Positions 1 to 10,078 of a stretch of 64,000 bases of DNA are shown piece after piece (position 1 is the stretch's first letter; the number at the start of each line of letters is the position of its first letter). The notes beneath the pieces were generated by a model, which did not search any database, was not told the origin of the DNA, and saw nothing but the letters and a program-made list of their open reading frames with translations. A program made the position numbers and the translations under genes. Source of the DNA: Paenibacillus sonchi (GTDB taxonomy: Bacteria; Bacillota; Bacilli; Paenibacillales; Paenibacillaceae); NCBI RefSeq assembly GCF_016772475.1, contig NZ_CP068595.1, positions 5,766,001-5,830,000 on the forward strand, written 5' to 3'.

Positions 1-37
1 TGTGTCCGTCCAACCTTGAATCGGCTTTCCGGACACA
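1..37 (-). terminator. Possible terminator hairpin at window edge
   Basis: TGTGTCCG (1-8) pairs with CGGACACA (30-37). The hairpin lies just beyond the stop codon of the minus-strand lipoprotein gene. Any T tract would fall outside the window, so this is only a likely terminator. Confidence 0.4.
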
Positions 38-48
38 CCCTTTAGGTT

Positions 49-1338
49 TTACATCACCCGCCAGCTTACTCCACCGTTAGTGGTCTGCAGCAGAATCGAC
101 TTGCGGTCTTCTTTCTTCTCGATCAGCAGCCAGCCTACTTCACCGGATATGAATTGCAGCTTCACAATTTCCGGATAATCCACAAGTTTGGATCGCAGCA
201 CACTGCTGGCCGGAAGCGCCGTCCAGGTCTTGCCCTGGTTGGTAGTCTTATATAACACATCCTGCTTCAGGGCCCAGCCCACTTGGGAATTCAAGAAGGT
301 TGGGGGAACATGGCGGTTGATCCCCGTCAGGGGTCCCAGCCCGAAGGATACAAATTTCCAGTTCTCTCCCCCATTGGCCGTGAAATAACCATTATAGGTG
401 ATACTGCCTTCTTTGTCTTTTTGGCATCCTACGGACATCCAGCCGTTCAACCTGCCTTTATCAAAAAAATCAGGCTCCCCAGTAATCACCTTGTCACAAT
501 CCCTTAATTGATCATTCACAAGAAACTCCGGACCCGGATTCCAGGTTGCCGCTCCGTCCTTGGTCATATAGATCTTGGGCAGTGCCCCGGTCTGCATAGT
601 CACAAAGCCATGGCTGATGTCCTTGAATATCATCCCTGTAATGACACCCGAGATCGGGATCGTATTATTCGGCAAATTCGGATTATACTGTTCATTTTGC
701 ATCACCAGGCTCCATGTAGCGCCACCGTCGCTTGTTGCATACAGCGCTTTGCTCTCTTTGGTAGCTTTGGCATCCCAGGAAGTCATCAGCCAGCCATCCT
801 CAGGGGAGTTGAAATAGATGGAAGAAATAGCGTTCGCATCAGGAAAAGAAGAGACTTTCCAGCTGCTTCCCCCATCTGTTGTACGCAATACAACCGTTTC
901 TGTAAGCCCTGAGGCGCTGCGGATAATCCAGCCATTGCTGGGATCGGTGAACAATATGTCTTTTCCATAGACAGGGTTTGACAAAAATTGAACATTGGCT
1001 GACGGGGAAATATTGCTCCACGTTTCGCCGTTATCCTCGGTCATGTAGATCCGCAGTTCATTTTTGGTCACGCCCCAAGCCAGCCCCATGGAATCATTTA
1101 ACAGTCTGAAATCTGTAAGCCGGGTCTGAATCTGGTATTTCGCGGTTTTCTCGTTGTTAACGTTCTTGGCGTCCGGTGTAATCAACGTAATGGTCTGCCC
1201 CTCTTCCGGCGCTTCCGTCGGCTGTGGGGGCTGGGAAGGCTCCGGAGGAGATGAAGAGCAAGCCGAGAGTATAAGCAGGGTCAGGAATACCGTGAATATA
1301 GCCCCCAGAACCCTGAACCCCGTAAGTTTATATGACAA
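49..1338 (-). CDS. YCF48/BNR-repeat beta-propeller lipoprotein
   Basis: Predicted cell-surface lipoprotein. Near the N-terminus a hydrophobic segment ends in the lipobox LILSAC followed by SSSPP, then a Pro/Glu-rich linker. The rest holds seven Asp-box-like repeats of the form T-x-D/N-x-G-x-x-W (for example TEDNGETW, TTDGGSSW, TSDGGATW, TTNGGVSW), the signature of YCF48/BNR propellers. An in-frame ATG lies at 1359 but has no ribosome binding site; the TTG at 1338 follows GGAAGAGGAGA at good spacing and is preferred. It lies 24 bp after the amino-acid permease on the same strand, so the two may be co-transcribed. YCF48 proteins help photosystem assembly in plants and cyanobacteria; in Bacillota the role is unknown. 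Confidence 0.8.
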   Translation of the reverse strand: MSYKLTGFRVLGAIFTVFLTLLILSACSSSPPEPSQPPQPTEAPEEGQTITLITPDAKNVNNEKTAKYQIQTRLTDFRLLNDSMGLAWGVTKNELRIYMTEDNGETWSNISPSANVQFLSNPVYGKDILFTDPSNGWIIRSASGLTETVVLRTTDGGSSWKVSSFPDANAISSIYFNSPEDGWLMTSWDAKATKESKALYATSDGGATWSLVMQNEQYNPNLPNNTIPISGVITGMIFKDISHGFVTMQTGALPKIYMTKDGAATWNPGPEFLVNDQLRDCDKVITGEPDFFDKGRLNGWMSVGCQKDKEGSITYNGYFTANGGENWKFVSFGLGPLTGINRHVPPTFLNSQVGWALKQDVLYKTTNQGKTWTALPASSVLRSKLVDYPEIVKLQFISGEVGWLLIEKKEDRKSILLQTTNGGVSWRVM

Positions 1339-1362
1339 AGCTCTCTCCTCTTCCTTCATTAA

Positions 1363-2746
1363 TTATTGGTTATTATTCAGCTTGCTGTGCTTGTAGCCAT
1401 ATAATCCGTAAATGAGCAAACCGATGGCCAGCCAGATCAGGAAGCCAATCCAAGTCTCTCTCCCAGATTATACATCAAATAGCCGCAGGCCGCCGCACTC
1501 AGCAAGGGCACAACCGGAACCCAAGGCACTGTGAAGCCCCGTTTCAGATTCGGATGGGTATACCGGAGAATGATAACTCCGAGCGAAACGACAAGAAAGG
1601 CGAACAGTGTGCCGATACTGGTCAGGTTGGCCAGACGGTCCAGCGGGACAAAACCGGTGAGCACGGCAATAATACCGCCTACCAGCCAGGTGCTGCGCAC
1701 AGGGGTATGCGTCTTCCTGCTGACCTTGGACCAGGCTTCCGGCAAAAGCCCGTCACGTGATATTGCGAACAAGAGCCGCGTCTGGCCAAACAGCAAAACG
1801 AGCAGAACCGTAGTCATTCCAGCAATGGCTCCTACGGAGATCAGCCCGGCGACCATATTCTGATCCACAAAACGGAGCGCAAAGGAAACCGGATCGCTGA
1901 CATTCAGGCTCTGGTAAGGAACGATCCCGGTAAGTACCAGCGATACAACGATATAGAGCACCGTACAGATGGCAAGGGAGGAAATAATCCCGATCGGCAG
2001 ATCACGCTGCGGGCGCTTGACTTCTTCTGCTGCAGTAGACAGGGCATCAAATCCGATATAGGCAAAAAATACAGTAGCCGCCCCATTGACTACACCATGG
2101 AACCCGAAGGGCATAAAAGGTGTCCAATTTTCCGGTTTCACATAAAAAAAGCCAGTGACAATAAAAAGAATAACGACCGACAGCTTGATTACAACCATAA
2201 TGGCATTAAAACGGGCCGTTTCCTTGACCCCCGGGTCAGCAAGTAGGAAATCAGCAAAATGATGATAATCGCCGGGAGGTTGATAAACGTTCCTTTGTCC
2301 GCATTATACGCCCCGGAGAGTGCTGTGGGCAAATGCAAGCCAAAGCCTTCGAGCAGGCCCTGGAAATAACCAGACCACCCGCTGCTCACTGCAGCTGCAG
2401 CCACCCCGTATTCCAGCACGAGATCCCAGCCCAGCATCCAGGCTAACAGTTCGCCAAAAGCCACATAGCTGTAAGCATACGCACTGCCGGACACCGGTAG
2501 TGTGGAAGCAAATTCGGAATAGCACAGCGCCGACAGCACGCAGGCTATACCTGCCAGCACAAAAGAGAGCACCAGGGCTGGTCCTGCATGCTCTGCAGCT
2601 GCTACTCCCGTCATTACAAATATACCGGTACCAATGATTGCTCCCACACCAAGCAAGGTCAGATCCAGTGCACCAAGTGTCTTGCTGAGCTTGTCTCCTC
2701 CGGAGCTTACTGGAGCGGTCAAAGGTTTTTTGCGGAATAAATCCAT
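1363..2746 (-). CDS. APC-family amino-acid permease (two frameshifts)
   Basis: Twelve-helix-type cytoplasmic-membrane amino-acid transporter of the APC superfamily, cationic amino acid/YfnA-like. Conserved pieces: GVGAIIGTGIFVMTG in helix 1, and AYIGFDALSTAAEEVKRPQR in the middle. The start at 2746 follows GGGAG. The reading frame breaks twice. At 2228-2232 a C run (G on the coding strand) of five should be six: LLTRGSRKR becomes LLTRGVKETARFN and joins MVVIK. Near 1462 a second one-base loss cuts off the last helix; correcting it gives TWIGFLIWLAIGLLIYG and a stop at 1363-1365. With both repaired the protein is a normal-length permease of about 460 residues. Substrate cannot be read from sequence. 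The lipoprotein gene follows on the same strand. Confidence 0.85.
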
Positions 2747-2925
2747 TCGTAAATTCTCCCCTGTCTTCTGAATAAATAGATAATGCTTTTGAGAAGCGGC
2801 CGGCCTTTTAAGACCCGGCGCCAATAATTACAAGAAACGTGGAAATACTAAACATTACTTGCTCCCTTCTTCCAAAATCCTTGTTAACTTGCCCAGTTTC
2901 GGGTAATGGATTAAAAGCAGACCGC

Positions 2926-2954
2926 TTGAAAACACTAACCTTAGCGATTATGAT
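2926..2954 (+). promoter_or_regulatory. SigA-type promoter of ldh
   Basis: TTGAAA (2926-2931) and TATGAT (2949-2954) are separated by 17 bp, close to the vegetative consensus. They lie about 50 bp upstream of the ldh start codon. Confidence 0.65.
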
Positions 2955-3003
2955 GGATAAGATTGGACACAAAAACTTCAAAAACTCAGGAGGAGATGTA
3001 ACA

Positions 3004-3929
3004 ATGGCCCCCCATTCAAACCCAATCGTGTCGTAGTGATTGGCACAGGTGCTGTCGGTACGACAACTGCCTATACTTTGCTGCTGCGCAGACGCATGCA
3101 GGAACTGGTACTTATTGACGTCAATCATCAGAAAGCACTTGGTGAAGCACTTGATATGAATCATGGCATGCCTTTTGTCGGTGGTGTGAAGCTCTGGGCA
3201 GGAACCTATGAAGATTGCCGCGAAGCAGATATTATTATTGTGACCGCTGGCGCCTCCCAGAAACCGGGCGAAACCCGGATTGATCTGCTCCGTAAAAACA
3301 TTTCCATTTTTAAAGACATCATCCAAAAAATCACGAAATACAACCATCACGCGATCCTGCTGATCGCTACCAACCCGGTGGACATTCTGGCTTATGCCAC
3401 CTTGAAGATCAGCGGTTTCGACCGCAGACGTGTTATCGGCTCGGGTACAGTGCTTGACAGCGCCAGATTCCGCTACCTGATTGGTCTCCACAAAGAAATC
3501 GACCCGCGCAGCATTCACGGTCAGATTATCGGCGAGCATGGAGATTCCGAGCTTCCGGTATGGAGCCTCGCCAACGTTGCCGGAATCGATCTTGGGTTTG
3601 ACGATGCGGAACGTAAGGAAATCTTCGAGGATACCAAAAATGCCGCTTACGAGATCATTGATGCCAAAGGTTCAACCTCCTATGCGATCGCACTAGCACT
3701 GGACCGGATCGTGGTCTCCATTCTGCATAATGAAGGCGCCGTGCTGAATGTCTCCACTCTGCTGAACAACTATAATGGAGTATCCGATGTTTTCCTGGGT
3801 GCCCCCTGCGTAGTTGACCGTTCCGGTGTCCGTGAAGTGCTGGACCTTCCGCTGAGTGAAGATGAGAAAACCCTGTTCCAGAAATCGGCTGAGAAGCTGA
3901 AGAGTGAAATCTCTAAGCTGGAGCTGTAA
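3004..3929 (+). CDS. ldh: L-lactate dehydrogenase (frameshift near the start)
   Basis: Cytoplasmic NAD-dependent L-lactate dehydrogenase, reducing pyruvate to lactate and regenerating NAD in fermentation. Visible motifs: Rossmann loop IGTGAVGTTTAY, the NPVDILAY segment, and GEHGDSELPVWS with the catalytic His. The ATG at 3004 follows a strong AGGAGGAG site, but its frame ends at once because the C run at 3008-3013 has six bases. With seven, translation reads MAPPFKPNRVVVIGTG and runs into the long frame (about 308 residues, normal for the family). A start at the GTG at 3036 would remove the first beta strand and is unlikely. It is transcribed alone, with its own promoter and a strong terminator. 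Confidence 0.92.
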
Positions 3930-3950
3930 GACAAGCTCAGCAAGAACAGA

Positions 3951-3990
3951 GACTATCTCCCCTCACATCGAGGGAGGGGATAGTCTTTTT
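3951..3990 (+). terminator. Rho-independent terminator of ldh
   Basis: GACTATC/GATAGTC and adjoining CCCCTC/GAGGGG-type pairing form a stable stem 22 bp after the ldh stop, followed by TTTTT. Confidence 0.85.
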
Positions 3991-4208
3991 GTCGTGCTGC
4001 TGAAAAGTGGCAAACAAAGAAAACGCCCTTCAAGTAATGGAGAATAACCCCCATACTGAAAGGACGGAGCTTCTGAACTTAACAAATATAACATGAATCG
4101 TCATGTCTGCCAATGAAATAGGTCCTTGCCCCGTTACAGCTTTCCGGCTTTATGCTGTCCCCGCATTAAAGGTCCCTCTGAACGGTCGCCGTATATAGAA
4201 TGCAAAGA

Positions 4209-5119
4209 TTACTCCGGCATGCTGATCTGCAGCCGGGCCATCGCTTCTTCCTTCTCCCGGTTAGTGATATGCGTATACACGGTAGTGGTCTGGATGGACG
4301 AGTGGCCCAGCAGCTCCTGCACGGTCCGCAAGTCTGCCCCTTTGCGCAGCAGCATGGTGGCGAAGGAATGGCGCAGCTTATGGCTGGAGTATGGCCTGTG
4401 GCGGGCAGCGGGAACTTCTGCCTGGAAACGGCCAAAGGTATCAGCTGCAATCCCCTGGATGGCCCGGATGGAGAGTCTGCGCCCTTTTTGCGAAATGAAC
4501 ATAGCTTCCTCCTTGCTGCGCCAAGGCTCCAGCCGCTCAGACAGGGCTTGCTCCAAAAAAGGAGCCAGCTCCGCAGGCACCGGAATATTCCGCCATTTGC
4601 GGCCTTTTCCGAAAACACGGAGCGTAAGGCGTTCCGCATTATAATCGCTTAAGTTCAGGGTATGCACCTCCCCTACCCGCAATCCCATGTAGGACATGAG
4701 CAGAAAAACCGCCAGATTCCTGCTTCTGTACTTGCCTTCAACCGCAGACAAAAACCGCTGCAGTTCATGTTCCTCCAGGTAGACGGGCTCACGGTTTTTT
4801 TCGGTCTTGGATTTCTTGATTCCCGCAGCAGGATTGGCGGCCAGCAGCTCCAGCTCCATCAGCGCCTTGAACAGGCAATTGACCGAAGCATGCTTGCGGT
4901 TACGCGTAGCATCACTGACCCCCGCTCACGGACCGAGGTAAGATAGGAGATGATATGCAGCTTCTTGACGTTCTCCAGGCTTTTGCCGTTCAGACTCCCC
5001 AGGAATTCCCGCACATCGGCGAGATAGGACTTCTGGGTATAGGGGGTAAATCCGGCATCCTTCATCCAGATGACAAAAGCCTCCAGCTCTTCCTCATAGT
5101 CAGGCTCTGAATCATTCAT
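4209..5119 (-). CDS. XerC/XerD-like tyrosine recombinase (frameshift)
   Basis: Site-specific tyrosine recombinase of about 300 residues. The N-terminal SAM-like DNA-binding domain ([14 protein letters not shown]) and the catalytic domain are in two frames. Catalytic residues are present: Arg in [16 protein letters not shown], the GHSSIQTT block and Tyr in VYTHIT. The break is at 4919-4923, where five C (G on the coding strand) should be six; repaired it reads [15 protein letters not shown] and joins the second part. The start at 5119 follows GGAGACAGGAC. It is a single gene, not inside a recognisable element, so a chromosomal Xer-type role or a domesticated integrase are both possible. Confidence 0.85.
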
Positions 5120-5184
5120 GTCCTGTCTCCTCCCCGGGATCATAATGGTCTATTTTACGATTACCATAGAATAAGTTCATAGAA

Positions 5185-6120
5185 TTAACTGGATAACAGG
5201 TTCGTTTGTGCAGTGAACGATGCCCCATTTCTCCACTCTGCCGCATGTTTCTGAATAGTGGACAGGAATTCTGCAAGCGCGGGCGATTTCCACTTTTTGT
5301 GGTGGTAAGCGATTTGGGTAGCTACCCGCTGCGACTCGTCATTCCAATGGAGCCGGGCCAGCTTGCCTTCAGCCAGCTCACTCTGGACCGTAATCATCGG
5401 TAAAAATGACAGGCCCAGACCGGCGGTCACGCACTGCTTGATTGCTTCAACGCTCCAGAATTCCAGTTTCGGATCGGGGAATACGCCGTGACTGTTCAAA
5501 TGGCGCTCGAACAAGGTCCGGTAGGTGCAGCCGGTTTCGGTATGGAGTATGGTCTCATCTTTCAGATGATGCGGCAGTACCTCAGCGAGCTCCAGAAGCG
5601 GATGGCCCAGCGGAGCAACCAGCGCCATCGCCTCCTGAATGAGCGTCTCCGTGTGAAGATCCTTATACTCCGTCTCCGGCTGCAGCAGAAACACCAGATC
5701 CAGCTCTCCGGAACGGACGAATTCGGTAAGTTCCCAGCAGACACCCGGCTTCAGAGTAATTTGCACCTGAGGATAGCGCCCGCGGAATTCCTTAATAATG
5801 CCCGGCAGTCGGAATGCGGCCAGCGACTCCGGTGCGCCAATGCGCAGTGCTCCGGACAGTTCAGTATCCGAACGCAGCGCAACCTCAGCCAGGGTATGCA
5901 TCCGGGAGATTTCCTGGGCGTAAGGGAGCAGACGGCGTCCGGCGTCGGTGAGAATGATCTTTTTGCTGATACGGTCAAACAACGGCTGGTCCAGCTCTGC
6001 TTCAAGCGCCTGGATCTGCGCAGTAATGCTGGACTGCGCATAATCCAGCTTCTGGGCGGCACGCGTAAAGCTTCCGGTTTCCACTACGACTAGAAACGTG
6101 AACAGGTGGCGTGATTCCAC
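5185..6120 (-). CDS. LysR-family transcriptional regulator
   Basis: DNA-binding regulator of about 311 residues. The N-terminal winged helix-turn-helix has the typical ETGSFTRAAQKLDYAQSSIT pattern; the rest is a type-2 periplasmic-binding-like effector domain (LRIGAPESLAAFRLPGIIKE). A GTG start at 6120 follows AAGGGGGAAG. It is divergent from the APC exporter gene at 6242 with 121 bp between them, a standard LysR arrangement, so it probably controls that transporter. The co-inducer is unknown. It resembles the CysL/YtlI branch, but this is not certain. Confidence 0.9.
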   Translation of the reverse strand: MESRHLFTFLVVVETGSFTRAAQKLDYAQSSITAQIQALEAELDQPLFDRISKKIILTDAGRRLLPYAQEISRMHTLAEVALRSDTELSGALRIGAPESLAAFRLPGIIKEFRGRYPQVQITLKPGVCWELTEFVRSGELDLVFLLQPETEYKDLHTETLIQEAMALVAPLGHPLLELAEVLPHHLKDETILHTETGCTYRTLFERHLNSHGVFPDPKLEFWSVEAIKQCVTAGLGLSFLPMITVQSELAEGKLARLHWNDESQRVATQIAYHHKKWKSPALAEFLSTIQKHAAEWRNGASFTAQTNLLSS

Positions 6121-6160
6121 TTGACTTCCCCCTTTGCTAAGCTATATCATCGGTTTTTTG

Positions 6161-6213
6161 AATGGATGTCATCTGATAATTCCGTTTTTCCAATGGATCT
6201 ATTATCTGATAAT
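6161..6213. promoter_or_regulatory. Direct repeats in the LysR/exporter intergenic region
   Basis: AATGGAT-N3-ATCTGATAAT (6161-6180) is repeated as AATGGAT-N5-ATCTGATAAT (6192-6213). The pair lies between the divergent LysR and exporter genes, where a LysR regulator would bind, and is a candidate operator. Confidence 0.5.
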
Positions 6214-6241
6214 CTATACGTAAATACAAGGAAAGCGGGCC

Positions 6242-7561
6242 ATGTTCACTATGAAAGAAACTTTACAACGCAATATCGGAATGCCGCAGGCCATTGCCCT
6301 GTACATTGGAGCCGTGCTGGGGTCAGGGGTGCTGATCGTTCCCGGGCTTGCAGCAGAGATGGCCGGTCCGGCCTCCCTGCTCGCCTGGGGATTCATGACC
6401 CTCCTGATTCTTCCCCTGGCTCTGTCGATGGGTCTTCTCTCCGCCCGGTTTCCGAATGCGGGAGGCGTCTCCCACTTCGTCACGCTGGCTTTTGGCCCGA
6501 AGGCCGGAGCCCTGGTCGGCTGGTTCTTCCTGATGTCAGTACCGATTGGCGGTCCCGTCGCCGCATTAACCGGTGCCGGCTACATGACCGCAGCTATGGG
6601 CTGGGGCGACAGCGCCAGAATTGCCATGGCTGCAGCCATGCTGGGAATTGGTCTGGTTACGAACTGGATTGGAATGCAGGTAGCCGGGAAGGTACAGATA
6701 GCTGTGGTAATCGCCATCGTCGCCGTATTGGTATTCTCCTTCGCCGCCGCGCTTCCCCGGATGGAAAGTGCGCACTTCACGCCTTTCGCTCCGCACGGCT
6801 GGATGAGCGTCGGCCAGGCGGCGGCAATATTGTTTTGGTGTTTTATCGGCTGGGAAGCCGTGTCCCACCTGTCTGAAGAGTTCAAAGACCCGCAGCGGGC
6901 TGCAGTCCGGGGCGTCACCATCGCTGCCATTATTGTAGGTGTCTTGTACTTTCTGTCCGCTCTTGCCACCGTCGGTACCCAGAGCTATCTGCGGGGCGGA
7001 GCAGATTCCTCCCTCATCTGGATCATCAGCCAGCCGCTGGGCTCCTGGGGCGGCTTCATTGCCGGACTGACCGGACTCTTCATCTGCACCGCGACCATTA
7101 TCGCATATACCGGAGCGGCTTCACGGGTAGCGTTCGCCCTATCCCGGCAGGGCTACGCCCCCAAATGGATGGGCCGCTTGTCCAGCCGCTATCAGACACC
7201 GACAGGTGCCATCGGCTTCCTGCTGCTGTGTTTTGCCGCTGTGCTGTTTCTTTACGGAAGCGGCTTGCTGTCGATTACCACCTTGATCCAGTTTCCCAAT
7301 GCCACCTTCATTTTGACATATATCGGGGGCTGCGCGGCAGGAATCAGGCTCCTGAAAGGCAACCGGCTGGGCGTTATAATCAGCTGGATTTCCTTCACCG
7401 CAACAGCGGCTGTGTTTCCTTTTACCGGCTGGGCCATTGGCTATCCGCTGGTCATTGCCGCCCTCTTTTTCCTGATTGTGTATACCAGAGGCAACATCAA
7501 ACACCTTCGTCCTGAGCTAGCGCCCCATGATCCGCAAGAGGCTGAGCGTCAAGCGCTTTAG
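6242..7561 (+). CDS. APC-family amino-acid exporter, YjeH-like
   Basis: Integral membrane protein of 439 residues with about twelve hydrophobic segments. Helix 1 carries the APC substrate-binding loop GAVLGSGVLIVPG, followed by the YjeH-type FPNAGGVSHF and FWCFIGWEAVSHLSEEFKDP blocks. YjeH of E. coli exports methionine and branched-chain amino acids; a similar export role is inferred from similarity and the divergent LysR gene. The ATG at 6242 has a weak upstream purine stretch (AAGGAAAG); the ATG at 6251 is an alternative. A strong terminator follows. Confidence 0.85.
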   Translation: MFTMKETLQRNIGMPQAIALYIGAVLGSGVLIVPGLAAEMAGPASLLAWGFMTLLILPLALSMGLLSARFPNAGGVSHFVTLAFGPKAGALVGWFFLMSVPIGGPVAALTGAGYMTAAMGWGDSARIAMAAAMLGIGLVTNWIGMQVAGKVQIAVVIAIVAVLVFSFAAALPRMESAHFTPFAPHGWMSVGQAAAILFWCFIGWEAVSHLSEEFKDPQRAAVRGVTIAAIIVGVLYFLSALATVGTQSYLRGGADSSLIWIISQPLGSWGGFIAGLTGLFICTATIIAYTGAASRVAFALSRQGYAPKWMGRLSSRYQTPTGAIGFLLLCFAAVLFLYGSGLLSITTLIQFPNATFILTYIGGCAAGIRLLKGNRLGVIISWISFTATAAVFPFTGWAIGYPLVIAALFFLIVYTRGNIKHLRPELAPHDPQEAERQAL

Positions 7562-7617
7562 CTTTATCGCAGTGTATGTATCATAGTGACTATCTATATA
7601 GCCACCACGCACCAAAC

Positions 7618-7668
7618 AGCAGGCCGCAGCCGTCCTTATTCCCAAGGTCGCTGCGGCCTGCTGATTTT
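7618..7668 (+). terminator. Terminator after the APC exporter
   Basis: AGCAGGCCGCAGC (7618-7630) pairs perfectly with GCTGCGGCCTGCT (7650-7662), followed by GATTTT. The next ~300 bases up to the hydrolase start contain no gene or motif I recognise. Confidence 0.75.
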
Positions 7669-7975
7669 ACAATTTCACTTCATCTTTATCCCACTCCAAA
7701 GGAACTTGAAATTTGAACCTCTGTACTTTATCGGAAAGGGTAATGGGGTATACTGCAATAGCAACTGCCTATTTTTGCCCAATGGCGGAAACTTCAGCTT
7801 ATCGCTGCTGGTTCGAACGGGTTCCATACTTCCTTCACGCCAAACCGTTCGCTTTTCATTCAATAAAATTTCCAGACACCATTGATTAGCAGCAGCGTCT
7901 GACGTTTCAGAAAAGGCAAACCTGGTTATGAATGAAGGGAGACTGCCCAAATGGGATAGAAGGAGACGATTGACC

Positions 7976-8926
7976 ATGTCAAAAGATAATAAAATCATTC
8001 TTGAAGCGGCAGCCCGGAAATTTGCCGACGACAATGCCGAACCTCCATTTCTCCCCGACCTGGGACCTGAAAAAGGACGCGAAACGGTGAACACCGTACA
8101 GTCCAGTGAGATTTACAAACCGGAAGCGGATCTTCAGGACCTCACGGTTCCTGGCGGACCAGGCGGAGAGGTTCGGGTGCGGATTATCCGCCCGGTGAAC
8201 ACTTCAGGTGAAGCACTGCCTGTCATTCTGTATATCCACGGGGCGGGCTGGGTTTTTGGCAACAGCCACACCCATGACCGGCTGATCCGGGAACTGGCAA
8301 CCGGTGCCGGAGCAGCAGTCGTATTCCCGGAATACAGCCTCTCGCCGGAAGCCAAATACCCTACAGCCCTTGAAGAAATTTATGCGGTGCTGACATGGAT
8401 TGCTGAGCATGGCTCTGAATATGGCTTGGACACAAGCAAATTAACCGTAGCTGGCGACAGTGTCGGCGGCAACATGACTGCTGCCATTACCCTGATGGCC
8501 AAGGAACGGAGCGGCCCGGCGATTTCCAAGCAGCTATTGTTCTATCCGGTAACGGACGCTTCTTTTGATACCGAATCCTACCATCTTTTTGCAGAAGGCT
8601 ACTTCCTGCAGCGGACCGGGATGAAATGGTTCTGGGACCAATATACCACCAGCGAGGAAGAGCGCGCCCAGATCACTGCCTCCCCGCTGCGGGCCAGTCT
8701 GGAGCAGCTTAGCGGCTTACCCGAAGCTTTGATTATAACCGCCGAAGCCGATGTCCTCCGGGATGAAGGTGAAGCCTATGCCAATAAACTGCGTGAAGCC
8801 GGAGTCTCTGTGACCGCGGTCCGGTTCCAGGGGATTATTCATGACTTTGTGATGCTGAATGCCCTGGCTGAAACCAACGCCAAAAAAGGAGCATTGCTGC
8901 TTGCTACCAGCTGGCTCCGTCAATAG
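7976..8926 (+). CDS. HSL-type alpha/beta hydrolase (esterase/lipase)
   Basis: Cytoplasmic carboxylesterase-like enzyme of 316 residues from the hormone-sensitive-lipase family. The oxyanion-hole motif appears as YIHGAGWVFG (HGAG in place of HGGG), the nucleophile elbow as GDSVGG, the acid as EADVLRDEG and the catalytic His as GIIHDFV. The start at 7976 follows AGAAGGAGA at ideal spacing; an in-frame ATG at 7928 lacks a site. Its own terminator follows, so it is probably monocistronic. Substrate unknown. Confidence 0.88.
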   Translation: MSKDNKIILEAAARKFADDNAEPPFLPDLGPEKGRETVNTVQSSEIYKPEADLQDLTVPGGPGGEVRVRIIRPVNTSGEALPVILYIHGAGWVFGNSHTHDRLIRELATGAGAAVVFPEYSLSPEAKYPTALEEIYAVLTWIAEHGSEYGLDTSKLTVAGDSVGGNMTAAITLMAKERSGPAISKQLLFYPVTDASFDTESYHLFAEGYFLQRTGMKWFWDQYTTSEEERAQITASPLRASLEQLSGLPEALIITAEADVLRDEGEAYANKLREAGVSVTAVRFQGIIHDFVMLNALAETNAKKGALLLATSWLRQ

Positions 8927-8952
8927 TTGGTTTGACATTTACCTCTTATAGA

Positions 8953-8995
8953 AAACAGGCCTGCATTGGATATTGTCCGGTGCTGGCCTGTTTTT
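8953..8995 (+). terminator. Terminator after the HSL-type hydrolase
   Basis: AAAACAGGCC (8953-8962) pairs with GGCCTGTTTT, ending in a T run at 8989-8995. Confidence 0.75.
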
Positions 8996-9156
8996 TGATC
9001 CTGAGGCAAACATTTGGTTCACATACTTTATATTATGTTAACTTGTAATTGTTATTAAATTTCTTTAGCAAAGCAGCAAAGCCAAACCCTACGAAACCAG
9101 TCTCTAACACCATCGTATTACTCCATAATGCTGAGATTACAAGGTTGAGGTGAGAC

Positions 9157-9918
9157 ATGTTGGCTCTAGAGTTGTTATATCTGAATACATCACGTGGGAA
9201 GCTGCAATACAATATAAGCGGGAACCACAAACCTAATGTTGTATTAATCAACGGCGGTTCTGGGCCTATAGAAGGTTGGATGAAGATCCTGCCGGAAATT
9301 TCAGAGTTCTGCTCTGTTTTTTCCTATAACCGTTTCGGCGTTGCAGGCAGTGATAAGCCGCGGGAACCCCAAGTTGGGCTAACGATTGTTGAAACATTAC
9401 GGGAAGCATTAAAAATCGTTGGTTTTGAGCCTCCATTCTTGCTGGTTGGACATTCCTTAGGCGGATTATATGCAAACTTATATGCCCGTCGTTACCCAAG
9501 CGAAGTAGCGGGTGTTGTGTTTCTGGAATCGAGCCACCCGAAAGATCTAAGTCTTGGGGATTATCAAGGTAAAGCCGTAAAAACCATTAACAAAATGTTA
9601 ACGGTATTTGATTTCTTATCTCCACATAAAAAATTTAATGAAGACAAATATGTTAAAGAAACAGTGGAACAAATCGAGGCAGGCGCTGAGTTCCCCGACA
9701 TCCCTGTATATGTGATCACTGGCGGGAAAGAAAATCGCATGATCCCGGAGATCGTCCAAAAAAAACGGATGCAGCATCAAATGGAACTGCTCTCATTGTC
9801 CAGGTACAGTAAACATGTCTCCGCTCCAAATAGCGGACATTTCCCTCAATTTTCTGAGCCCAAAATCGTCATTGGTACAATTAAAGAGGGTTTCGAACAA
9901 ATCAAACGTAACCTATAG
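9157..9918 (+). CDS. Alpha/beta-fold hydrolase
   Basis: A 253-residue alpha/beta hydrolase-1 protein. The oxyanion region is INGGSGP, the nucleophile elbow LLVGHSLGGLYANLYA, and the catalytic His is probably in APNSGHFPQF near the C-terminus. No signal peptide. The start at 9157 follows GGTTGAGGTGAG. It is followed by a long perfect hairpin shared with the convergent nucleotidyltransferase gene. Substrate cannot be predicted. Confidence 0.85.
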   Translation: MLALELLYLNTSRGKLQYNISGNHKPNVVLINGGSGPIEGWMKILPEISEFCSVFSYNRFGVAGSDKPREPQVGLTIVETLREALKIVGFEPPFLLVGHSLGGLYANLYARRYPSEVAGVVFLESSHPKDLSLGDYQGKAVKTINKMLTVFDFLSPHKKFNEDKYVKETVEQIEAGAEFPDIPVYVITGGKENRMIPEIVQKKRMQHQMELLSLSRYSKHVSAPNSGHFPQFSEPKIVIGTIKEGFEQIKRNL

Positions 9919-9959
9919 CACCTCCCTGCTGTACCAAATCTTCACCCGTTTGCTCTATG

Positions 9960-10013
9960 CTCATAGGTAAGGACCCTGCCGAATGCAGGGTCCTTACCTA
10001 TGAGGCCCTTTTC
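9960..10013. terminator. Bidirectional terminator with 20-bp perfect stem
   Basis: Positions 9960-9979 pair without mismatch to 9985-10004 across a 5-nt loop, followed by GCCCTTTTCT. It sits between a plus-strand and a minus-strand gene that converge and could stop both. Confidence 0.85.
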
Positions 10014-10078
10014 TAAAGTATTGTTGCCCACTGCTTTGCTCAGTTTTAAACTATCTTCTCCCTTAGTTGAACAAGTTG

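Noticed and set aside
4126..4644. Plus-strand open frame opposite the tyrosine recombinase
   Set aside because: No family features; it mirrors a well-supported minus-strand gene.
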